DNA of 64,000 nucleotides, taken from the NCBI GenBank assembly GCA_963576475.1, contig OY754972.1, positions 8,299,062-8,363,061 of the forward strand. The letters run 5' to 3'. A model generated the notes under the pieces. The model ran no database searches, was not told the origin of the DNA, and worked only from the letters and a program-made list of their open reading frames with translations. Positions within the stretch are counted from its first letter, which is position 1; the number at the start of each line of letters is the position of its first letter. The position numbers and the translations under genes are program-made. Of the stretch, positions 20,028 through 30,985 are shown piece after piece. This stretch comes from Molanna angustata (lineage: Eukaryota > Arthropoda > Insecta > Trichoptera > Molannidae).

Positions 20028-20740
20028 AGTGGCGGCTGGTGACCTTAAATCTTAGAGGGGCTCAAAATTATAAATTTACCTAGAAGAGATATTAACTTTC
20101 AACAGGAATCAGAAAGCTGATATGTGGCACAATAATATTTTCGTACGTTAAAATTATCAGTGTTTTTATAATTCTTTTGCATGACGGAAATTAAAACGTG
20201 AACCTGATAATTTATTTGGTTGGATTTTTAATATAAAGTTTATAACAAAATGCATCGATAAATTAAAAAATAATTTATGACATCTAATAAATTTTGATCA
20301 TACAAAATTGAAAAATAACTTCTACAATATGAAAAATAACAGGCGCAAGACTGCTTCCTGATTATACATTTTTTTGCCTAATATCAATTTCGTTTGTTTT
20401 TTTTTGCAATATTATGTATATCAAATAATCAAATAATAATACTAATATATTTGGGGTGATTTATAGTTTAAACTATGTAATATTATGATATTATCAATTA
20501 TGTGAGCATCAAGAAATTGCAACTCCTAACCTAGCATTCGACCATCGCAATTAGCAACAAAATATGAATGAATGAAAATATAGTGTAATCATTCGCGGGA
20601 ACTGCCTCGTTTCGCTCGAAATCAGCATACATTCAGCGTGTACTGCGAGCTGCGGCGGCAGCGGACGGTCGCGTGAATTGTATGGGTTCTCCGGGCACAA
20701 GTCGACTGTGCCCGAGGAATGAAATATTTCGTAGAATCTT
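20028..20740 (+). mobile_element. Possible hAT-like element, left end only
   Basis: Starts CAGTGGCGGCTGGTGACC, a terminus I associate with hAT-type elements in animals. I find no matching inverted right end, so the extent is a guess. A GC-rich hairpin, CGGGCACA/TGTGCCCG, lies at 20692-20714 after a GC-rich stretch. Confidence 0.25.
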
Positions 20741-21561
20741 GCTTTACAAAGGTTTAAATACTTGTCTTTTTGAATCAACGAATATATTTCAAAACCAACG
20801 AATATATATTTCAAAGACTCAGAATTCGGCTCCTAAAAAAAAGAAAAATCCCGAATAAACGGAATAGTCGCCTTAAGTACCATTGTGGGTCGATATATCC
20901 GGTCCGCCTGTGCCGGCAAAATATTGTACTAAAACTGGAGTTTCCGGTCTTGTGTCAGATCCTTAACCCTTGCATTGTGCCAAGAACGTGAAGGTTTCCA
21001 AAAATAACAAATATGTATATATCATATCGCTAGGGGATGTTCAATTTTCACCCCTTATCCAGATAAGCTTCTGTGTTCATTGTGTTCTGAAAAACTGACG
21101 CACATGGGACCTCATTTCGTTTAATAGAAATCAATTGAATCAAAAATCATACGGGATTATTGTCAATGTTTCTTTTTATATTGAAATAAAGTATGTAGAT
21201 TTTCTTGCTCGCTCGGATGGGAAACGTGAGAAATATTTTTTTAATCAAAGAATATCTGATGCCTGCGCATATTGCTATGTCAAATAAAAATAAATATTTA
21301 TCCATTTAAAACTTTGCTAGTGATAAATTTCCAGTAAAATATTTTATACTTGATGTAGCTTTGTCCATTCGGATCAGTTTAATAAAAGAGCGATTGGCTT
21401 TAAAAATATTGAATGAATGAATGAATGGATGAATGGATGAACGAATGAATGAATGAAGAATTAATAATTTATTTCCAAAGGTACAAAATTACAATTTCAA
21501 TTTACTATTACAATTATACACACATTTCCAATCATACATTTTTTACATATATTTATACATA
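20741..21561. other. AT-rich DNA with a small TGAA microsatellite
   Basis: A (TGAA)n/(TGGA)n run lies at about 21411-21457. No gene is recognised. Confidence 0.5.
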
Positions 21562-21860
21562 AACCATCACGGCAGATCCCATAATGTGGGGTAACCAGCC
21601 ACAGATGTGCGGGTGTGCATTCACTTATAAAAGGAAGCACGACATGCACACAAATGGGGGGGAGGTGAACTATGTAATATGATATTTTTTACTATGTAAT
21701 ATTGTATTTTTGATTACCCAGCTCTTACGGGACCCCAGAAAATGATAACACTAAAAATTTCATCAAAATCGATTCAGTCGTTTAGGAGTTACAGAAATAC
21801 AGAAGGAGTTACAGGATTTACAGGATTTAGGAGTTACAGGATGTACAGAAATACCGGTTC
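21562..21860 (+). repeat. Interspersed repeat family C, with a local GGAGTTACAG repeat
   Basis: Carries ACCATCACGGCAGATCCCAT, GGGGTAACCAGCCACAGATG, CTTATAAAAGG, the CAGCTCTTACGGGACCC block, then AAAATCGATTCAGTCGTTTA. The final part has the words GGAGTTACAG and GGATTTACAG repeated several times. Confidence 0.65.
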
Positions 21861-22094
21861 TTAAATATAACAAGTTTTTGTTAGTTTCTGGCCTGTCCAT
21901 GATATTAGGTAAAGCATTAAAAACATAAATTGAAATAGATTTGAAATATATATACAGCAAAACGAAGTCATAAATCCTTCCTTAGATATTTTGGAAAATT
22001 GTCACTTAAATATTTATTAAATCCGCATTTACTAAAACAAACCCAAAAATGTCATATAAATATGAATGAGAAGATGGCAAATAGTAGGTACATG

Positions 22095-22260
22095 ATCTTC
22101 TGGGGCAAGATACAATATAAATTTAAGTACTAGGGCAAGATACAGTATAAATTTAAGTACTTGGGCAAGACAGTATACATTTAAGTACTTTTTCATAGTA
22201 CATTTATATGTACTGTTTCAGAGTACATTTAAGGACTTTTCAGTGTAAATTTAAGTAAGT
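22095..22260. repeat. Degenerate tandem repeat, unit about 33 bp
   Basis: The phrase GGGCAAGATACAATATAAATTTAAGTACT is repeated about five times with increasing decay to the right (GTACATTTA...AGTAC units). Confidence 0.55.
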
Positions 22261-22334
22261 CAATTTCAGAGAAATGAACTACCAAAGAGACCTCATACTA
22301 AAATTATCCAGGTACAAAAAATACATAAGATAAA

Positions 22335-22510
22335 TTCGGGGCTATCAGCGGACAGGTGTTTTGGTGTGCATTACCTTATAAAAGAAAGGATGACATGCGT
22401 CTGCGCCCACACATCAGTCTCGTTTCACCTAAAAAGACCCTACATTCAGAATGGGTGGTAAACCTCATTGCTGTACTATGTGAGATGTTATTTAGCCTAT
22501 TTTTTTTCTT
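22335..22510 (+). repeat. Interspersed repeat family C, 5'-incomplete
   Basis: Has TGTGCATTACCTTATAAAAG, CCCACACATCAGTCTCG, CATTCAGAATGGGTGG and a CATTGCTG-TACTATGTGAGAT end; it lacks the CCATCACGGC start. Confidence 0.6.
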
Positions 22511-22899
22511 AACCCATATTATTTATTTTCTTATGTCAGTCGTTCATCTTTGTTTCTTTAAATATTATGCTCGAACCACTTCAAGGCATTTATATTCTCT
22601 CTAGTAATGTAATATAACCCTTTATGTCTTGCATCTCTAAGTCCTCATTTGTCATACCATACTTCGTCTCTCTAGTCATTTTTCTTTGTAATCCTATTTA
22701 TACATCACACGATATATTTCATTGGGTCTTCCGGCATATCTATTTTTTATTTACGTTAGTTGCATTATGAGTTAAGGTCGCGCAGGCACTGACTTTCGCC
22801 ATTTACTCAACCAATATTGACATTATCGTATTAGAATTAAAGACAGAGATGAATTAAAGTTTTGTCTACACTGTCTAGCTTGACAGTTCCAGAATCATG

Positions 22900-23320
22900 A
22901 TATTTTGAAATTTTCCCGATAAAACTGAACTCCGAAAGTACCCCATAAATATAGCGAGATTTTATTTGTCAAATACTAACTTTAGTTTTGTAGGCCTGCT
23001 TTCTATAATTTATGAAATTTTAGGCTCTGTGCATTGAGCGGATCAAAAGTTATAATGGGGGGACGGACACACAGACCACACAGACACACTTAATGTTTTA
23101 CTCCGAATTCTGAGTAAATCCATATATATGTATAGAACATAAATATATGCTGCGAAGTCTCTTAGTTGTTTTTTTTACTTAAAAGTTGGAAAAACCCTAA
23201 ATAATATTGACCTTGCATACAAATTTCGCGTATCTTGACTCGATACTTTGTCGATGTGTTAAGAGATATAAATTATCTTGAACAGATCGACAGTTGGATT
23301 ACTTATTTATCGTGTCCGGA
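22900..23320 (+). repeat. Interspersed repeat family D
   Basis: Recognised by GTAGGCCT, GTGCATTGAGCGGATCAAAA, a GGGGACGGACACAC block, TTTTACTCCGAATTCTGAGT, CTTAGTTG, CATACAAATTTCGCGTATCT and GATCGACAGTTGGATTAC. The same order is present at 40460-40870. A partial copy at 50500-50650 leads into the AT array. Confidence 0.7.
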
Positions 23321-23328
23321 TATACACA

Positions 23329-23580
23329 TTAGGCCTTTCCGCTCCGATACGTTGCAGCAGCAATTGCCACAACCAAGTCTTCTTCGTTACATCCCTGTAT
23401 CATGTTTCGGCATACAAGAAGATGATTCTTATCATCTTGGACCTGCCCGCAATCGCAAGATACGTCTTCTTCTCGTCCTATACTCCGCCTGTACAAGTTC
23501 TTTTTGCACCTTGTGACATCTACACAGAGTTTATTCAGTGTCTTCCTTGTGCGGTAGGGTAGATGGTGTCCCGGACCCAA
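23329..23580 (-). pseudogene. LINE C-terminus with a Cys/His knuckle
   Basis: The minus strand reads TRKTLNKLCVDVTRCKKNLY, then CDCGQVQDDKNHLLVC, a C-x-C...H...C pattern of the kind found after the reverse transcriptase in Jockey/R1-type LINEs. About 80 codons remain; there is no polymerase core. Confidence 0.6.
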
Positions 23581-23629
23581 AGTCTCCTACACTTGTTTCG
23601 ACCTCCACTGTACTAATCAATCCAGTGTT

Positions 23630-23857
23630 TTATTTTATTTATTTTATATTGCTTCTCGGGCAACTAAAAGGTACTATGTTAAATATTAATTTAACACGCA
23701 CCCAATAACAAGTGTCCGCATTCTGGAGACTTACAATACTAATCATCTCACAGATCTAGACTGAAAACACAATTAAAAACTGTGTCTCCATCGGGAATCG
23801 AACCCGGGACCTTTGGATCAGCAGTGAGATACCTTACCAACTGAGCCACGAGGGCCG
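23630..23857 (-). mobile_element. tRNA-derived SINE (family S), copy 2
   Basis: Minus strand: GGCCCTCGTGGCTCAGTTGG head, B box GGGTTCGATTCCC, CCAGAATGCGG body and GTTGCCCGAGAAGC end with an A/T-rich tail. Close to the copies at 14587, 47421 and 56520. Confidence 0.82.
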
Positions 23858-24744
23858 ATAAACACTGTCTTGCCGTTTCTGGCGACATTCAATGGGAAGA
23901 TGTCGTGGTCAGGAAACTTTTTCGCCATCGGAGGCACGTGACCTAAATGAGGATGTCTTGGGTCCATTGCTCCTTTCTTTGAGAGTCTGAAACTCTTTTA
24001 TAGTTGTTTAAAAAAATACTCTTAAACTATTGTACAGACTTCAGTTTAAAGATTCCCGTGGCTTGGATTTGTTAGAAATAATTTATTTAAGACAATAAAA
24101 GATTGCTTTTGTACACTTGAGTTTATATAAATGATACAAACAATTGTTTTGACAGGTGGGAAGATGAAATTTTTCGACTCTCGAATAATCCTTAACTTCC
24201 GTTCTGCTCGTCTTTGTCTGTAATAAAATCAATATATACGATTGTTTAAAATGTCAATAGTTTCATCTATCAAATTGTATCGAATGAAATTCAAATAAAC
24301 ATTTTGTCAAATGACAAAAAAGAGATAGGTATATCAATCATATGTGTGTTTTTTTGTTTTGTGTCAGTTTGATTGACATCTGATTGTGATGCTTAAAAGC
24401 ATTATGATTGATTGATTGATGAGCTTCCAGTGGCGCTATGTAGAGATTGAAAGCTTTTTGACATCATTATTGGAATTCATCTTCCAAGTACACGGTCTAC
24501 CTTTTATACACACTTTAAATATTTTTATACACACTTTATTTCACTGGTCTATTTCGAAATTATTATTTTTATATTGATATTTTAAATTTTTATTTATTTT
24601 TTAAAATTATAAATTTTATACATAGTATAGTAATGTCATATGTGTAAATAGTTGGTTGGAAGAAACGAATCAAATTGAGAAAATCTTATTTGAAAATGAA
24701 AAATATGAACACATATAATTCTACAATCAATTTACTACACTCCC
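23858..24744. other. Non-coding DNA with a LINE-tail-like patch
   Basis: At 24055-24135 GTGGCTTGGATTTGTTAGAA and GCTTTTGTACAC followed by TATATAAAT resemble the tail at 35595. No coding part is seen. A (GATT)n run lies at about 24405. Confidence 0.4.
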
Positions 24745-24778
24745 GACGACCGTTTCGGCTTACAAGGTCATAATCAAG
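24745..24778 (-). ncRNA. Solitary hammerhead-ribozyme-like motif
   Basis: Minus strand: CTTGATTATGA, stem-loop GACCTTGTAAGCC, GAAA, then CGGTCGTC. It matches the hammerhead order with a GAAA box and a short stem III ending in GTC (the usual cleavage triplet), but the CUGANGA box is imperfect. No PLE coding sequence is adjacent. Confidence 0.4.
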
Positions 24779-25277
24779 TGATGTTGAATACACAGTTCAC
24801 ATTTCTTTTATACAAAGTTAAACAAAGGTTATAACAGGTAAATAGATAAATGTATGTATGCAATGCTATTAATGATAGGAAAAATCCGGACACATAATGA
24901 GGTACTGGAAAAAAGGGACGGACGACGGGGTATTTGTGTGAAAGAGAGAAAAGGAAAGAGAGGAAGGAGAGAAGAATCTTATTTATTACAATTACATACT
25001 TTACATACCACTAATGATTTATTTTATACAAATGGTTTTGAAACGACTGCTTTTTCCTCGTGAAAGACAACAACTTTACTGTTAACACAAACTCAATTTT
25101 GAAGATATTATTATGTAATATGTTTGATTTGGAACCTACGTATGTAGGTAATTACCATAATATGTTTCATTTCCATAAAATAACATTTGATAAAACTATG
25201 CGTATAAAACTTTGATTACGGAAAACTTTTATTAGATAATTTGTAAAGAAAAGTTAAGTCACAAAATTGAATACTTA
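24779..25277. other. AT-rich non-coding DNA, nothing recognised
   Basis: No exon-like or repeat structure stands out. Confidence 0.4.
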
Positions 25278-25726
25278 TTAATTTGTACTCTGCATTTGTT
25301 GTATGTATATTTTATTTATACGTAAAAAATGCGCATATTTTCTCACATCTAGTAAAATTAAAATAATATTAACAATTTGTAAAAAATAATTTACATCATC
25401 ATCATCAGCAATGGCGCTACAGACCGGTGTGGGCCTTGACCTCCTCGAGAAACTGCCTCCATCCCGCCCTGTCGACAAGAAGTCTCCTCCAATTTGTCTG
25501 TCCGACCACGTATGGTCGATGTCCTCCAGCCATCTTATCCTAGATCTCCCTCTGCTTCTTCTTCCTTCAGGGCAGGTGTCCAATATTTTCTTTGGGACCC
25601 GGCTATCCTCCATTCTACAAACGTGTTCGAGAAGTAGACGTATTTTGATGTATTGGACAACGTTTCGCCATACATTATTTCTAGCTCATGGTTAAACCGG
25701 ATCCTCCAAGATCCTCCTTCCACCAA
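25278..25726 (-). pseudogene. LINE reverse transcriptase C-terminal relic
   Basis: The minus strand reads MEDSRVPKKILDTCPEGRRS, RGRSRIRWLEDIDHTWSD and then ...SAIADDDD, followed by an ATG-repeat tail (CATCATCATCAGCAATGGCG on the plus strand at 25394). The upstream part (25535-25726) lies in a different frame. The RGRPRxRWLEDV-like block and Asp-rich end are common at the end of several insect LINE families; the clade is not fixed. Confidence 0.6.
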
Positions 25727-25783
25727 ACATAAAAGAAACCATAAATCTTATCACCATTCGTAGGCTTGGTATTGAATACATAG

Positions 25784-26316
25784 TTGAAAACTATTAATGT
25801 TCTCCCAGTGCTTACTTATGGAATTGAAACATCGGTCTTAACAAAACGAATAATGCACAAGCTGTTAGTGACACAGAGAGCTATGGAGAGAAAGTTGCTG
25901 GGTTTTTCAATAAGGGACAGAATTCAGAATGTCATAATAATAGAAAGAACCAAAGTAGCCGATGTAGCGGAAAGGGTCGCTGGTGGAGCTGGGCTGAGCA
26001 TATTGCCAGATGCCAGGATTCACGATGGACCAAAAAGATCGTAGAATGGCGACCGAGAAGAAGGGAGATGGATGCAGTGTGCCCAAGACAGTGAGTTGTG
26101 AAGAATCAAGGGGAAGGCCTTTGTCCAAGAATGGAAAAGAACATGCTGAAGAAGAATGTTCACCATAGTTATACATGATGTTTTTAAAAATTAATTGTCA
26201 TACTCATACCATACTAATTTCTTTAAAAAATATATTTTTTTGTTTAAACTAGATTGGTGTTAATTTCTATAAATGTTTTTACGTCTAAATAAAGTTTACT
26301 ATTATTATTATTATTA
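25784..26316 (+). pseudogene. RTE-like LINE relic, 3' end and (ATT)n tail
   Basis: Reads NVLPVLTYGIETSVLTKRIM, HKLLVTQRAMERKLLGFSIR, RTKVADVAERV, and after a frameshift an EWRPRRR-type C-terminus. The usual LPVxTYGxETW and AMERxMLGxSLRDR landmarks of RTE-like insect elements are visible. A 3' UTR ends TTTTTACGTCTAAATAAAG with an ATT repeat at about 26297. A related tail occurs at 57998-58035 and a further coding relic at 63618-64000. Confidence 0.7.
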
Positions 26317-26395
26317 TGTATTTTTGTTTTGTTTATTGAATGTATGACGATGTATATGTACTTGGTTCAAGGACATTCTTTTAAAAAAATACAAT
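26317..26395 (+). mobile_element. SINE 3' fragment (same family as 34349-34536)
   Basis: Shares ACGATGTATATGTACTTGG and CAAGGACAT plus the A-rich end with the SINE at 34349-34536; the tRNA-like head is missing. Confidence 0.5.
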
Positions 26396-27735
26396 GCAAC
26401 GCATATTTATTTTGTAGGCACACAAAACATTCGATAAGCCTTTTAATAATTACTTATGACACTAAATGATCCGTATATGTATGAAATTTATATATTTTTG
26501 ATTCAACCGTGACATTTTTTGCATTGTTTTGCAAATCGTGAAGTTTGAGGACTAATCTAATATAAAGTCTGTGTGAGGTGTCAAATGCAAATAAATAGAT
26601 TTTTCATATAGATTTCACATTGACATTTCCAATATAGAGTAACGTTATAATTGATTGTCAATGTTTTATTTTTTTTAATTGTGATTCTTACTTACAATAA
26701 ACACTAGAATCTTGGTGGTGAGACCAAGTTTCATCACGATGACGGTAGGTACCTATAGGTATAAGATGTGCAGCTTTTTAGCAAGAGATTCACAATATTT
26801 TACTGTGACAATTATCTTACAAACGCACAACGAAATTCGGCGCTCGTTCGCATGCAACGTCAAATTAACGAGAATCCTCTAGGCTTTTGTAAAAGGGAGA
26901 TGCACAGAATCCTATTTAATAATAATATCTAACTTTTTTAGTATTGCCATTATTTTTCTTTATAGTTTCTATTGTTTATTTATTTAGTCACTATACTCTA
27001 AATTGTTTGTCATTTGCTGTTTGTTCTTTTTATTAATTGTTTTTAAATTATGTTCTGAGTATTTTATTTATTTTTTCTTCTTTGTCTGTTTTTATTATTA
27101 TACTTATTTTTTTAAACTGTTTGATTTATTCTATTTTCCTTTTTTATTTTTTTAAACCTCCTTTTTTCGTGATAAATAAATGAACGAATAAATAAATATC
27201 AGTTTTTGGAGTATAACGTCGTTATATCAATATCAGAATAATTTTCATACATAATTCATTAAAAATTCATACAGTCCGAATTTATTATTCAATTACCCGA
27301 TGGTTCAATAGATTCATGGTTCAATTTATTGACGATTTTAAAGAAGTTTCTGAAGTCACACTTCCTATCTACAATCTTTAATATTTTTATCCTTCACCCC
27401 TTCGTTTCCCATCTTTTTTTTCAATTTTATAGGTACTGTTAAATATTTTGAAACTATTTATGTAACAAGGTGTTATGAAAAAAATCCATTTTTTTTTGCA
27501 TAATGAAAGTTTTTTTCAAATGATAATGAATATTTCCTTGTACCAAGTATATATTCATCCTCATATAATCCCCAAACTAAGCATAAATGCTTGTGCTGTA
27601 GGTGAATGAAATCAGTCATTGCAGGAATCGAACATGCAACCAGTGGATTACTTACACAGCGCGCTATCTTTTATAATTATCATTATTTTAATATCTAAAA
27701 TGTTATAAAATTAGTCGTAGATTGGAGATGCATGT
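26396..27735. other. AT-rich non-coding DNA, nothing firm
   Basis: Long T-rich stretches (26900-27180). No exon-like segment is seen. Confidence 0.45.
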
Positions 27736-28160
27736 CATTTATTTAGTCGATACGACCACCTATTTATTTAGTCGATGTGACCACCTATTTATTTAGTCGA
27801 TGCAACCAAGTATTTATTTAGTCGATGTGACCACCTATTTATTTAGTCGATGCAACCAAGTATTTATTTAGTCGATGTGACCACCTATTTATTTAGTCGA
27901 TGCGACCACCTATTTATTTGGTCGGTGCGACCAAGTATTTATTTAGTCGATGTGACCACTTATTTATTTAGTCGATGCGACCACCTATTTATTTAGTCGA
28001 TGCGACCTAGTAATTATTTAGTCGATGTGATCACCTATTTATTTAGTCGATGCGACCACCTATTTATTTAGTCGATGCGAGCACCTATTTATTTAGTCAA
28101 TGTGACCACCTATTTATTTAGCCGATGCGACCACCTATTTATTTAGTCGATGTGACCACA
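27736..28160. repeat. Minisatellite, 17 units of 25 bp
   Basis: Unit TATTTATTTAGTCGATGYGACCACC with few indels. Units 2-6 alternate between GTGACCACC and GCAACCAAG, a short 50-bp higher-order pattern. Next to its right end lies a LINE, and a lone TTTAGTCGATGTG occurs beyond that LINE at about 29190. Confidence 0.9.
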
Positions 28161-28164
28161 TGTT

Positions 28165-29193
28165 TAATAATAATAATAATAATAATAAGGACAATTTATA
28201 AAGCGCCGTTTAGTGACAACCGTGGTCACCTCAAGGGCGCTTTCAGTTTGCAAAAAATAATTTAAAATTAGTCCTATAGCTAACACATTGAAAATGGTGA
28301 AACAAAACTTAAAAAAATACAATCAGTTAAAATTAAGTTAAAATTAGTCCTATAGCTAACACATTGAAAATGGTGAAATATAAAACTTAAAAAAATACCT
28401 AGAAATCACAAATTAATCTTGTTACATAATCCAGATGAAATTAATTATAAAAAATAGTCGATTCAAAGTAAACTGGCATAATATTTAGTACACATAATAT
28501 TATTGAACGGATGAAGGACAATCTGGATACGACTTGCGGAAAAGATGAGTTTTTAATTTCTTCTTGAATTCATTGATATTTTCGGCACATCTTATATCCA
28601 TTGGAAGATTGTTCCATGACTTTGGTCCAGAAACGCCAAAAGATCGATATAGGTATTTTGGCTTATTTGTGAGATTGGTTTCTACTAGTTTTTTATTGGA
28701 TTGGGTCATTGATCTTAGCGTACTTTGTTTATTGTTAGGTGAAAATGGAACACAAAGTTCCGATATATATTCCGGGGCCATGCTATTGAGTGCTTTAAAG
28801 ACAAGGAGACATGTTTTAAATTCTATACGTTCTGGGCTCTTCAGCCAATGAAGTTTGTGAAGTGTTGGTGAGATATGCGAGAAACGATCAATCTGGTAAA
28901 TATAACGGGCTGCTGCATTGAGGATGAGTTGTATTCTATGGATTTGGTATTGCGGTAAGTGTGCTAATATGGCGTTACAATAATCTACACGGGAAACTAT
29001 TAAAGAATTTATAAGGACCTTAGCAGCATTTGTCGAGAGACACCTTCGAATAGGTCTAAGTTGTCTGAGAAAGTAACAACTTTGTCTGACTATGGAAGAA
29101 ATGTGTTTATCCATAGAGAGTGCACTGTCGATATGTATACCAAGAAATTTTACGCAGTTAGAAGGAGTAATTTCGACATTTTGAAATTTAGTC
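28165..29193 (-). pseudogene. CR1/L2-like LINE 3' part, long open frame
   Basis: The minus strand is open from about 29193 to a stop at 28500. It reads CVKFLGIHIDSALSMDKHIS, INSLIVSRVDYCNAILAHLP, LILNAAARYI, LHWLKSPERIEFKTCLLVF and SFGVSGPKSWNNLPMDIR. This is the C-terminal half of a CR1/L2-like reverse transcriptase after the active site. There is no stop in more than 220 codons, so it is fairly young although 5'-truncated. The 3' UTR contains a 40-bp direct repeat (28263-28302 and 28339-28378) and ends in a TTA repeat (28165-28190 on the plus strand as AAT). Confidence 0.8.
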
Positions 29194-29234
29194 GATGTGT
29201 TGTGTTATTTTTGAATTTTTGACTTTATTTTCAG

Positions 29235-29394
29235 GTCATCGAAGGTTCTGAAATAACTGGACTGGACTGTTCAACACTGCATACAACCCATTGCTTGGGC
29301 AGCGGTGAGATCATGATCTCGACTCTGGGTGATGCCAAAGGAAACGCCAAGGGAGACTTTGTCCTCATTGATGGGAGTACCTTCAAAGTGAAAG
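29235..29394 (+). CDS. SELENBP1: Selenium-binding protein 1 (methanethiol oxidase), one internal exon
   Basis: A 160-nt exon, open in frame 1, encoding [20 protein letters not shown], then [20 protein letters not shown] and [13 protein letters not shown]. This matches the conserved centre of the SELENBP1/SBP56 family (about residues 120-165 of the ~470-aa vertebrate protein, including the HTxHCLxSGE and GDxKGNxKG blocks). The family forms a beta-propeller enzyme that oxidises methanethiol in the cytosol. The acceptor is TTTTATTTTCAG (to 29234), the donor AAAG|GTTTGA (from 29395), with the exon ending in phase 1. Preceding and following exons are not found here, so the flanking introns are long and repeat-filled. 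The CR1/L2-like relic ends only about 40 bp upstream. Confidence 0.87.
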
Positions 29395-30927
29395 GTTTGA
29401 AGTTATTTCAATAATATTTTTTTAGACTTACAAAATCATGGTTTGATTGCTGGATTAAGTACCTTAATTGCTAATGCTCATCTAATTGAAAGATATTTAA
29501 CTTCCATTATGCTCTCCACAATTAGTTGATGGTCAAGATCTATGAAAATCTATTTCCTATAGTTCTAATTCTTCTTCTTCTTTTGGGTCAGTTTTTATAC
29601 AAACTATTTCCTATGGACTAACTCTTCTTATATTATGTAGACCATTGAGTCAGTTTATATACAAAATATTTCCTTTAGTAAATTCTTCTTCTTCTTTTAT
29701 GTAGACCTTTGTGTCAGTTTTAAGTTTTATAATCTAATTGCGGAGAAATATTATGAACTATATGAACACTTGATGAAAAAATATAAAAAATAATGGGATG
29801 TGACCAACACCGGACCCTTTTCAATATTTTTGTAAAAGCCTTTTGTAAATGCCAAGTCACCTTGGGGAAAACGTTCGGTCGTTAGTATAAAAAATATTGT
29901 GGAAAAATACAAAGTTATTTATTTATTCATTTTGTAAAATCAAATTTTAAACAATTTCCCATCATCCGATATTTCTAAATTGTCAATACACATTTGCTTT
30001 CGATGACATATAAAATGGGGTTTATGACCAATACTAAACTTTGATAATCAGTAATATTTAAAGCCATTTCCAGTCCATGCGTGTAGAAATTGTATATTCT
30101 TTATTCACAATTGATAGCAATATATAGAAAAGAATGGGTTATGGCCAACACTTGAACATTTTACATCGCTTAAATTCAAGCAATATTCAAACCACATTTC
30201 ATAGTCTGATTTTGCAGAAATTTTGTTTACACTATAGACAAAGGAATGGACTGACTAACTATAAATTATTTACTATGATAATAATCAATACAACTTAAAA
30301 TCACTTCAATTTACTAAAATTTTGTGTGACAATATTATAAAAACGATAGCTTGTTCCTCACAATTTTACTTTCTTGGCCAACGGCGGGATATTAAAGCTA
30401 GTAAATAATAATTAAACCATTGTTACTCTTATTAAACGAAACCAAATATTTTATTTCCATTAAAACGATATGTGGTTCAACAAACTCGAAATAGATTTGA
30501 GACAATCAACTGAATTTAATTATTTCCAAAAAAATAGACTTATATAATATCGACTGATTTTATTCACGTCATTTTGTATTATTAATAATCCTGTTATTTT
30601 TATTTTTTTTAAATATCTATTTTACAGACGTTCGCTTGTACTCTGGTAAAGGGCAATATGTTTTTTTTTTTTTGTGTCTTGTTTTCTGGATTTTATGATT
30701 ATGCTTTTTTATGTGTTGTATTATTTAAATAATATGAAAAAATATATTCATAAACAAAAAATAGTATAATAATATGGAGGCCCATAAACATAACTTAAGG
30801 TTCATCATTTCCACTACAATTATATGGGAGAAAATAAATGAGAGAAATCACGTTTTATTATTCTGATTATTTTTATTTTCTGTTTATGTTTAATCATTCA
30901 AAAACATGTAACCTTAGGCCAAATTGA
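29395..30927 (+). other. SELENBP1 intron, AT-rich, with diverged direct repeats
   Basis: Three loose repeats of ATTTCCTAT...TCTTCTTCTTTT...GACC(A/T)TTGNGTCAGTTT lie at about 29545-29715. Short words like ATGGGTTATGGCCAACACTT (30138), also near 29800 and 30015, resemble the complement of the family B end. No other exon is recognised. Confidence 0.45.
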
Positions 30928-30985
30928 AAAAGTACTGCCTCAGAACAGACTTGTCTAGTGAGGCAGTAAATTTCCGAATAGGTAC
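30928..30985. repeat. Hairpin repeat (family G), copy 1
   Basis: TACTGCCTCAGAACAGACTTG followed by TCTAGTGAGGCAGTA can fold with an ACTGCCTCA/TGAGGCAGT stem. A diverged copy with the same spacing is at 49575-49625. Confidence 0.5.

Noticed and set aside
27736..28160. CRISPR array
   Set aside because: The 25-bp units are contiguous with no unique spacers, and the context is a eukaryotic intron.
30620..30660. A second SELENBP1 exon after TATTTTACAG at 30.6 kb
   Set aside because: The following bases do not encode any part of the family and run into poly-T within about 30 bp.
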